Source of the DNA: a virus
IMG/VR virus record: IMGVR_UViG_3300011116_000315
Location: 1 to 34,625 of that record
DNA length: 34,625 nt
Reading direction: 5' to 3' (one strand)
The position numbers were made by a program, and so were the translations under genes. The notes beneath the pieces were generated by a model. It saw only the letters and a program-made list of their open reading frames with translations, did not search any database and was not told the origin of the DNA. Shown in pieces: positions 28,846 to 34,625 of this stretch (positions within the stretch are counted from its first letter, which is position 1; each line of letters opens with the position of its first letter).

Positions 28846-29486
28846 ATCACCAAAGTGCGGTAGGGTCGCAACAACTGGTCAATCGCCCAGGGAAGCTGAT
28901 ATTGCTTAGCCTCAGATATGGCAGACCGGTTATTGTAGAAATGCGTGAGAAGCATTAGACCTGCTTGCTTAACTGCGGGATACTGACCAATGACGCTGCC
29001 TTGCAGAGTGTACTGACAAAGCATCGGAGCGGTCATGTAGGTATTGATGTTGTTGGGAACCTCGAAAAGCACCAACTTGTTGCCTGTTGGATCAAAGTAA
29101 TAATTTGAGCTTGTGATTGTCGTAAGAACTGGAGGGTTTAGGTCGTTGTAATACTTAACCGAATTGATTGTCACTCCGCTTTGCGAAACCTCGGGAAAGT
29201 CTAAGGAAACTGGAGCCGCCATCAGGCCCGAAATCATGTAACCAACCTCGTAAGTTACATTGCAGATCGGGAACCCTAAATAATCCTCAATAGCCATGCG
29301 CGTAGCCAGCTCAAGCGATTCGAGATAAGCGTCTTGTGACTCATCCGCGAAAAGATTGAGCTGGTTGGTGATTTCGTCGAGCGTGAGCCATTGCGTAACA
29401 ATGTCACGATTTGATTGAACTACCTTTTGGTAGTTGAACGGGTTACGCGAACCCGCTCCGAAATTACCCTGTAGCTGACTTGGCAT
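28842..29486 (-). CDS. head-tail connector (HK97 gp6-like)
   Basis: A 214-residue protein. Residues about 30-75 (VTQWLTLDEITNQLNLFADESQDAYLESLELATRMAIEDYLGFPI) form the helical core of gp6/gp15-like adaptors, and the C-terminus has KQAGLMLLTHFYNNRSAISEAKQYQLPWAIDQLLRPYRTL, the classical LPxxv~~Ll~pyR ending. In between is a beta insertion (SQSGVTINSVKYYNDLNPPVLTTI). It forms the ring below the portal. Starts ATG 29486, immediately after the second capsid gene. Confidence 0.87.
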   Translation of the reverse strand: MPSQLQGNFGAGSRNPFNYQKVVQSNRDIVTQWLTLDEITNQLNLFADESQDAYLESLELATRMAIEDYLGFPICNVTYEVGYMISGLMAAPVSLDFPEVSQSGVTINSVKYYNDLNPPVLTTITSSNYYFDPTGNKLVLFEVPNNINTYMTAPMLCQYTLQGSVIGQYPAVKQAGLMLLTHFYNNRSAISEAKQYQLPWAIDQLLRPYRTLVM

Positions 29487-29487
29487 A

Positions 29488-30516
29488 TCAAGCCCCGATC
29501 AAACGGACACCAGCGGTCACATCACGCACAGTCGAGACCAAACGCTTCTCAGCGTAGATCGTAATCGTCCCAGGCTGCGTTTGTTCCATGCGTTGCAGCG
29601 TCATCTCCGAATGGTCAACGATCCACATAAACCGAGGCCAATTAGCTAGGTAAATGGGAGAAGCGCCAGCCGCGGGAGCATCTAAGTAGGGATTGACAAT
29701 AACCGGCCACCCCATGATGTTTACACCCGGACCCTCGTCTTTTTCACCAGTTTCAACCAGCGCGTAGGAATTACTTGCATGGGTGTATTCACGCAAAGTT
29801 TGTAATGCCGTTGGGTGCATCATCCACGCCGTTCCGGGCATTCTCCAAAACTGACCTGGAAGAGCGTTAGCAACATCAACAAGGCTTTCCCACTCAATGC
29901 CGCCGCTATGCGTATAGCCGACCGTGTTGAGCGTGTGGATGCCGTTGGTTATTGACGTTCCCGAACTACCGTAAGCCGCAGAAGAACCAGCGGTTCCTGC
30001 GTACATTTTTAGACCGCGCAGACCATTAGTTGCGCCAGTGCTTGTCGTGGTTGATCCCGCCTGATCGTTATTGATCGCCATTGACGCGGCTTCGATCTGG
30101 CTAAATTCCATTGCAAGATCTTCGGCTAAAGCGGCATCCAGGCCGTTGATATCATCCATCGCTGCCGCGCGGATAGGCATCTGAGCGCTAATAACGCGCA
30201 TCGGAAGCTGCCAAATGCTCGTGGCAATGTTGGGCGATCCGCTGTTAGCGTTTACTGTGTAGCCCCAGGGGTTTGTACTGTTTGCGGCGTTACCAGTCTT
30301 TACAACAAACTGAATATCCGAATCTGCCGTCATGGTCTGGTTAGCGTAAACCCGGAAAGGGTTCCAATAACGCAGACTTGCAAAAACATCTTCGTTAAAC
30401 ACGCGGCCACCAACGCCGGAGCCCGAGCCCGTGAGGGCTGAGGCTTCAGCGAGGTTCACCGTGGCTTTGCCCTCGTGGAGAGCCTGCTTAAGCCCTTCTA
30501 AAATTACCTGTCTCAT
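29488..30516 (-). CDS. second HK97-fold major-capsid-like protein (paralogue)
   Basis: A 342-residue HK97-fold protein clearly paralogous to the preceding capsid gene. Shared landmarks in order: ALTGSGSGVGGRVFNEDVFASLRYWNPFR, WGYTVNANSG, SIWQLPMRVISAQMPIRAAAMDDINGLD, NNDQAG...NGLRGLKMYAG, TSGTSITNGIHTLNT-type repeat, and MEQTQPGTITIYAEKRLVSTVRDVTAGVR at the end. It lacks the ~105-residue coiled-coil delta domain of its neighbour, starting with only about 25 residues before the shared core. It could occupy special capsid positions such as pentamers, or be a redundant duplicate. A GNRA hairpin separates the two genes. Confidence 0.85.
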   Translation of the reverse strand: MRQVILEGLKQALHEGKATVNLAEASALTGSGSGVGGRVFNEDVFASLRYWNPFRVYANQTMTADSDIQFVVKTGNAANSTNPWGYTVNANSGSPNIATSIWQLPMRVISAQMPIRAAAMDDINGLDAALAEDLAMEFSQIEAASMAINNDQAGSTTTSTGATNGLRGLKMYAGTAGSSAAYGSSGTSITNGIHTLNTVGYTHSGGIEWESLVDVANALPGQFWRMPGTAWMMHPTALQTLREYTHASNSYALVETGEKDEGPGVNIMGWPVIVNPYLDAPAAGASPIYLANWPRFMWIVDHSEMTLQRMEQTQPGTITIYAEKRLVSTVRDVTAGVRLIGA

Positions 30517-30533
30517 AGTCTCTCCATAGAGGG

Positions 30534-30551
30534 AGAGGGCTTTCGCCCTCT
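30534..30551 (-). other. GNRA-tetraloop hairpin between the capsid paralogues
   Basis: On the minus strand AGAGGGC-GAAA-GCCCTCT forms a perfect 7-bp stem with a GAAA tetraloop, in the 39-base gap between the two capsid genes and just upstream of the GGAGAG Shine-Dalgarno of the second. No U-run follows, so it is more likely an mRNA-stability, processing or partial-attenuation element than a full terminator. Confidence 0.6.
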
Positions 30552-30555
30552 TAAA

Positions 30556-31905
30556 TTAAGCCGCAGTTCCAGTCGAGCGATAACGTACGCCAGCGTTAGG
30601 ATCGCGCACCGAAGTGGCTGCACGAGTCTCGCCGTAGAACGTGATCGAGCCTGGGAGCGTCTGGTCATAACGACGCAGAACCATGCTCAAGCGCATAACG
30701 ATGGTGTGGAACAACTGCCAGTCCGCAAAATACATCGGATAGTAGGAAGTCGTGCCAGCCGCGCCGGTTGTGGGCTGAGAAGGATTGTCAACGTACTTGT
30801 TAACAACCACATCGAAGCCAAGCAACTTACCAACGATGCCATCATCACGGCTCAGACCGTCGATGTAGATCGGACGCTTCTGATCGTCAACCAAACCGCG
30901 GATGCCCTGCAACAAGATTGGGTTAATCATGAAGCGAGCGGTCGGGGTCCAGTACTGCTGTGGCAAGCTGTAGATGAAGTTCACAACGTCTTTGTAAACG
31001 ATGTTATTTGCACCGACAGTATTTGCGTTGGTAGTGAGCTGGTCATACGTTGCAAGGCTATGCAGACCGTTGGTCGTTGCGGTTCCCGAGGTTCCGAAAG
31101 AAGCTGTGGAAACTGTACCGCCCGTGTAGGTTGCATTCGCGCCCGCATACTGATCCAAACCGCGTAGACCGTCAGCGCCGCCAGTGGATACCGAGGTTCC
31201 GGTTCCCGATTGGTCGTTGTTCTGAACCATTGAGGTTGCCATTGCCTGCTGGAATTCAAGCAGCATGTCGTCAACAACGTTGGGCTCAAGACCGTCAATA
31301 TCGTCGAGCGCAGCGGTTCTGATTGGGAACTGTGCGTTCAAGTCTTTGAGGATTACCTGCCAGATCGACGTTGATTCAGTTGTTGGTGCGCCGTTGTTTT
31401 GAACGGTATACCCCCATTGAGCGCCAGAATTCCCCTGCTTCACGCGAAACTGATAGGCAGAACCGTCAGTTGCAACGATTCGGGAAAGATCCATCATCGG
31501 GTTTGCAAGACGCTTAGCCACAAACACGGGATCGTAAGCGGTACGGCCACCAACGTCGTAACCGGAAGCGGTAAGCGCAGATGCTTCACGAATGTACCCG
31601 TCGAACTGATCGACCGATTCAAAGATCTTTACTTCGCGCTCAACCTGATTGCCACCTTTTACGTACTCTTTTAGCACGTCACGGAAGCGACGGTTTGCCT
31701 CACCACGGATTGTCTTGTGGATTGGGCGAATGATCGAAGGAGCGGCAATCTTTGCCTCAAGAGCGGCAAGTTTTTGCTCGGTTTCTGCTTTGACTGCCTG
31801 GACAGCTTCGGTAACTTGAGTCTTTACAGCCTCAGCGGTCTCAGCGAGTTTTGCAGCGTTAGACGCTTCGATTGCATCTAGTTTTTCAATGACTTTTTCA
31901 AGCAT
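30556..31905 (-). CDS. major capsid protein with N-terminal scaffold (delta) domain
   Basis: A 449-residue HK97-type capsid protein. Residues 1-105 form a charged coiled-coil delta domain (LEKVIEKLDAIEASNAAKLAETAEAVKTQVTEAVQAVKAETEQKLAALEAKI) acting as internal scaffold; the S78 protease is expected to remove it near residues 95-110. The mature core begins about VDQFDGYIREASALTASGYDVGGRTAYDPVFV and ends RRYDQTLPGSITFYGETRAATSVRDPNAGVRYR. The order portal-kinase-protease-capsid agrees with the HK97 module apart from the inserted kinase. A related but shorter capsid gene follows. Confidence 0.93.
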   Translation of the reverse strand: MLEKVIEKLDAIEASNAAKLAETAEAVKTQVTEAVQAVKAETEQKLAALEAKIAAPSIIRPIHKTIRGEANRRFRDVLKEYVKGGNQVEREVKIFESVDQFDGYIREASALTASGYDVGGRTAYDPVFVAKRLANPMMDLSRIVATDGSAYQFRVKQGNSGAQWGYTVQNNGAPTTESTSIWQVILKDLNAQFPIRTAALDDIDGLEPNVVDDMLLEFQQAMATSMVQNNDQSGTGTSVSTGGADGLRGLDQYAGANATYTGGTVSTASFGTSGTATTNGLHSLATYDQLTTNANTVGANNIVYKDVVNFIYSLPQQYWTPTARFMINPILLQGIRGLVDDQKRPIYIDGLSRDDGIVGKLLGFDVVVNKYVDNPSQPTTGAAGTTSYYPMYFADWQLFHTIVMRLSMVLRRYDQTLPGSITFYGETRAATSVRDPNAGVRYRSTGTAA

Positions 31906-31915
31906 GATAGTTCCT

Positions 31916-32680
31916 TTATCGGGTTGCGATTGCCTTCAGCAGCTCACGGTATTGGAGTGCCTCGAGCAGTTTCACCGCTGCGTCCGACTCACTCGGATTA
32001 GCGGGTTGAGAAGTTGTCACGGCAGCGTCACGCTGCTCTATGATCGACTTCAACAAGCCGGATGCAGCGGCTGCATCCTTTCGAGAAAGCCCAGCATCAC
32101 GCAGAGCTTTTTCAATCGTTCTGGGGTTTGGTTTATCCCCCATCCAATATTCAAGTCTTGAGATCTCAGCTTTAGGATTGTTGGGGTTCATCACAATCGA
32201 AACCTCAGCCAATCCGCCTTTCATGATCTGAAAGAAGCTGTCAGGATCATCTGTAGGCTCGCCGTTCTCATCGACCATTTGGTATTCGTCAGCGTACGCG
32301 CCGACAGAAACACCGCCGACCATGCGCGGCGATTCCTTCATGATCGTATAAAGATCCGATCCTGCCGTCGTATTCAGGAAAAGTTTTCCGGTTCCGGTCA
32401 TACCTTCGTCGGTAATGTCGAACTTTGACCACTCGCCCACGGGCATCATGTCTGAGCTGTGCTGAAAGTACATCGGCAACGGTCTACCGGCTTCCATCCA
32501 GCCTTCGTGCCACATCTCAAAAGCTGCTGGCGTGTAGAAAAATCTGCGCCCGTCTGCGCCTTCTCTTGCGCCCCAGGTTGTCAGGGTTGCTTCGATCTCG
32601 CCAGTAGGTTCGCCGGTTGCCTCGTCAGCCATACGGCCAAGCTCAACCTTTGCCTCGGTGAAGAATTGAACATGTTTCAT
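31916..32680 (-). CDS. prohead protease, S78-like family
   Basis: A 254-residue protein with the herpes-assemblin-like protease features. It has GEIEATLTTWGAREGADGRRFFYTPAAF, the catalytic His in PLPMYFQH74SSDMMPVGEW, and the Ser in MVGGVS125VGAYADEY, followed by LAEVSIVMNPNNPKAEI. The C-terminal 70 residues are helical (targeting to the capsid delta domain). It cleaves scaffold domains during head maturation. It is immediately upstream of the capsid gene in transcription order. Confidence 0.9.
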   Translation of the reverse strand: MKHVQFFTEAKVELGRMADEATGEPTGEIEATLTTWGAREGADGRRFFYTPAAFEMWHEGWMEAGRPLPMYFQHSSDMMPVGEWSKFDITDEGMTGTGKLFLNTTAGSDLYTIMKESPRMVGGVSVGAYADEYQMVDENGEPTDDPDSFFQIMKGGLAEVSIVMNPNNPKAEISRLEYWMGDKPNPRTIEKALRDAGLSRKDAAAASGLLKSIIEQRDAAVTTSQPANPSESDAAVKLLEALQYRELLKAIATR

Positions 32681-32687
32681 AGTTACC

Positions 32688-33191
32688 TCACATAAACCTA
32701 AATGGTGAACCGACCGAGCTTCTTTCTAGTATCCGCTGCGCCGAATGGAGCATCACATCGTCTACATTTGCTGGCATCAAATTCATTTCCTGTATAACTG
32801 CTGGCGGCGATTGATACCACTGCATAATTTTCTCAACCGTCCCTTTAGACCTCTCACGCGCTCTTTCTAAGCAAACCTCTAAACCTGGATCAATTAAAAC
32901 AAACTCAACGCGTCGGTTTCTGTAAAGCGCAATGTTTTCTTGTTTAGGGCTTGTGTCGATAATATAAGCATCCGATTTTAAGCCTTGAAATATTCTTCGT
33001 ATCGCAGCTTCTCTTACAGCAAAAGCCACTTCTCTTATGTCGCCGGTTGATCTATGGCTAACCATCGAACCAAGCGCTTTAGCTAACGAATCAAAATCGA
33101 CAACTACATCATCCGGTCCACGCACTTTCTTTATGTAAGTGCTTTTGCCTGAGCAGGGAGCGCCAATAACTACTTTAACTTTTCCGCTCAT
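32688..33191 (-). CDS. P-loop nucleotide/polynucleotide kinase-like protein
   Basis: A 167-residue protein with Walker A GAPCSGKST (residues 10-18), a DFDSLAKALG segment (33-42), a Walker-B-like YIIDTS (77-82) and an Arg-rich lid (LERARERSKGT, about 112-122). The size and motifs are of the AAA_33/polynucleotide or gluconate-kinase-like family. Kinase substrate unknown (nucleoside, nucleic acid end or small molecule). Its place between portal and protease is unusual for a metabolic enzyme and suggests an accessory cassette or a DNA-end processing role. Upstream ORF overlap 17 bases. Confidence 0.78.
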   Translation of the reverse strand: MSGKVKVVIGAPCSGKSTYIKKVRGPDDVVVDFDSLAKALGSMVSHRSTGDIREVAFAVREAAIRRIFQGLKSDAYIIDTSPKQENIALYRNRRVEFVLIDPGLEVCLERARERSKGTVEKIMQWYQSPPAVIQEMNLMPANVDDVMLHSAQRILERSSVGSPFRFM

Positions 33192-33291
33192 TTACCCGCT
33201 CTTTTTCCTGTAGTTTGCCATCAACCTGTTTCGGCGGAGGTTTACGCTTTGCCGCTTCATTTTTAAGACGCTGAAGAACATCCTTAAGCAT
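33175..33291 (-). CDS. 38-residue basic peptide between portal and kinase
   Basis: ATG 33291 to TAA 33175 encodes MLKDVLQRLKNEAAKRKPPP followed by a Lys/Glu-rich tail. It overlaps the portal stop by eight bases and the kinase start by 17 bases, filling the gap in the same style as other operon junctions. Helical and strongly basic. Supported by position only; the Shine-Dalgarno is weak. Confidence 0.5.
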   Translation of the reverse strand: MLKDVLQRLKNEAAKRKPPPKQVDGKLQEKERVNERKS

Positions 33292-34625
33292 TACCAGCTC
33301 GCCCGGTCTTGCCTACGACCTTAAGATTTCCGCCGCCGCCAGTATCCTGCGGCGAAGAGCCGGGAATAGGCTTATCAACACCACCGGCAGCAAGCAGAGA
33401 ATCACCATCATCCACGCTATCAAGCCCAAGATAGTCTCTAGCTTCGTTGGGCGTGAGAATGCCATTCTTGACTCCGGCCACAACATAGTTCATCTGATCC
33501 AGTGGAGCGCCCTTGAGGAAATCCTGCGTCTGAAACTGCACATACAGATTGGGATAACCACCGAGAAGGCTTGTCTTTAGCTTCTGCTCAATGTTCGTGA
33601 TAAACGGCATCATCGTGCTCTTATAAAACTCGTCAAGCATCGTCTGAGTGTTGTTGTACTTAGACTCACCCACGCCGATCATCGCCGGAGGAACACCAAA
33701 CAAGCCAGCAATTCGCGCCATCGTTTGTTTCTTCAACTCTCGCGCGTCCACGTCTTGCAGCGTCAAGGGCTTGATACTTTCGTACATCATACCTTGGTCT
33801 AATAGCATCGACTGCCCAGGCTTGCTCAAGTCTGAAGGCTGGCTGTTAAGCATGTTCGTCCATGCTTCTTTTAGCCGCGCCGCAATCTCTTTGAACTTAG
33901 AGTCGGGTATGACTTGCTCGGTACGGAACAAACCAGAAGGCTTTGCGCCGTTGAGCATGATGAAGTTAGAGTAAAGATCAATATCTTGATCGAGCGAAAT
34001 CAGCTCGACAGCTTGCAAGCGGTTAAACGAAGAAGAACCCTGCCAAGGCTCGCTCTTGACGTGCATAACCTGGAAGTATTGCAAGGGCTCGTCTTTGTTA
34101 AACCCGTAAGAAGAGCTTGTAAGCGTGTAGAACGGGTATCTCGTCTCGGAAATACGCGGAACAATCAGCGTGGAGTCGAGAACGTAAACTTCAAGCGGAA
34201 CCTGTTGCGGATCGGCCTCGTTCTTTCTCCAAAGTAATACGAAAGTTTCACCGGCCAGTTCATGCCACATCGTGAACTGATACCAGAACTCGTATTGACT
34301 CTGGAAGTTGTTGGGCTGAGCAAGAAGGTTAAGAATCGACTTTGCGCGATTCTTTTCCCGCTCAGGAACCCCGGGTTCCGTCTGAGTATCAACCAAAGTA
34401 CCGTCAGCTTGCCGCGACATGATCTTTACCGGCAACTGTGCGAGCGCTCTAGCCTTAGTTCCCACGCAAGCCATGACCGTGGAGTTTCTGGCAAGCGTTG
34501 TAATGTCTAATGAACGCCCAGCTTCGTTGACAGCAGAGGTAGTTACATAGAGAAGTTGGTTAGATCCGTAGCCTTGCCCCTTGCCTCGGAGCATGACGTT
34601 ATTACCCAAAACAGTGTTGCCGAAC
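33284..34625 (-). CDS. portal protein (HK97 gp3-like), 5' end outside window
   Basis: At least 441 residues of an HK97-family portal: LDITTLARNSTVMACVGTKARALAQLPVKIM near the N-terminus, FWYQFTMWHELAGETFVLLWR (about 100-120), LNGAKPSGLFRTEQVI, then MARIAGLFGVPPAMIGVGESKYNNTQTMLDEFYKSTMMPFITNIEQKL (about 290-340) and NEARDYLGLDSVDDGD, all hallmark portal segments. It forms the dodecameric DNA entry ring. The reading frame continues to the window edge (FGNTV before the TTG at 34609), so the real start is likely to the right. The large terminase is expected upstream. Confidence 0.95.
   Translation of the reverse strand, partial: FGNTVLGNNVMLRGKGQGYGSNQLLYVTTSAVNEAGRSLDITTLARNSTVMACVGTKARALAQLPVKIMSRQADGTLVDTQTEPGVPEREKNRAKSILNLLAQPNNFQSQYEFWYQFTMWHELAGETFVLLWRKNEADPQQVPLEVYVLDSTLIVPRISETRYPFYTLTSSSYGFNKDEPLQYFQVMHVKSEPWQGSSSFNRLQAVELISLDQDIDLYSNFIMLNGAKPSGLFRTEQVIPDSKFKEIAARLKEAWTNMLNSQPSDLSKPGQSMLLDQGMMYESIKPLTLQDVDARELKKQTMARIAGLFGVPPAMIGVGESKYNNTQTMLDEFYKSTMMPFITNIEQKLKTSLLGGYPNLYVQFQTQDFLKGAPLDQMNYVVAGVKNGILTPNEARDYLGLDSVDDGDSLLAAGGVDKPIPGSSPQDTGGGGNLKVVGKTGRAGNA

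Noticed and set aside
30706-31322. Plus-strand open frames opposite the major capsid gene
   Set aside because: No ribosome sites, unusual composition and complete overlap with a confidently identified capsid gene.
1-34625. CRISPR arrays, tRNA genes, insertion sequences, integrase/attachment sites
   Set aside because: No regularly spaced repeats, cloverleaf candidates, transposase or recombinase motifs, or terminal direct repeats were recognised on reading both strands.

Overview
The window is most of the genome of a tailed phage with a long non-contractile tail (siphovirus type, HK97-fold capsid). No integrase, repressor, ribosomal, tRNA or host metabolic gene was recognised, so a lytic or environmental phage contig is more likely than a prophage. 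The host is probably a Gram-negative proteobacterium: the SSB ends in a DDEVPF-type tail, the endolysin is of GH24 lysozyme type, and Shine-Dalgarno motifs are strong. The small virion-associated proteins (2OG-Fe(II) oxygenase fold, glycine-rich and collagen-like fibres) resemble freshwater or marine phages. An aquatic betaproteobacterial host is a guess.

Layout. (1) About 38-6430, leftward: a tightly packed early operon with many ATGA overlaps. It runs from a small PD-(D/E)XK-like nuclease past a structured RNA/terminator to a DpdA-like 7-deazaguanine DNA-transglycosylase, a YhhQ/VUT-type queuosine-precursor transporter, a replication-protein-like fragment, MazG, several small winged-helix proteins and other small proteins. 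An intrinsic terminator lies at 1420-1443. Beyond it are a two-domain protein, two small ORFs and an HNH endonuclease of the kind that usually precedes terminase. (2) 6518-9903, rightward: a recombination cassette (DUF1071/Sak3 annealing protein, YbcO-like nuclease, SSB, YqaJ/lambda-exo nuclease), interrupted by an AT-rich HNH homing endonuclease. (3) 34625 down to 9881, leftward: the late operon. It holds portal, P-loop kinase, S78 protease, two paralogous capsid proteins, connectors, tail tube, gp10-like protein, G/GT chaperones with a -1 frameshift site, tape measure, tail tip, fibres and appendage-modifying enzymes, and lysis genes.

No terminase is present. Since HNH (left edge) and portal (right edge) flank the missing piece in the usual order, the window is probably a permuted linear cut of a genome only a few kb larger, with TerS/TerL just outside.

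How the genes work together: DpdA plus YhhQ would salvage preQ0/preQ1 from the host and exchange it into phage guanines, a known anti-restriction strategy. Sak3, SSB and exonuclease support recombination-driven replication. The late operon builds the virion in canonical order and ends in lysis. The least explained items are a pseudoknot-like RNA with an intrinsic terminator upstream of dpdA (6005-6103), the tandem capsid paralogues separated by a GNRA hairpin, and a probable ATA start codon at 18531.
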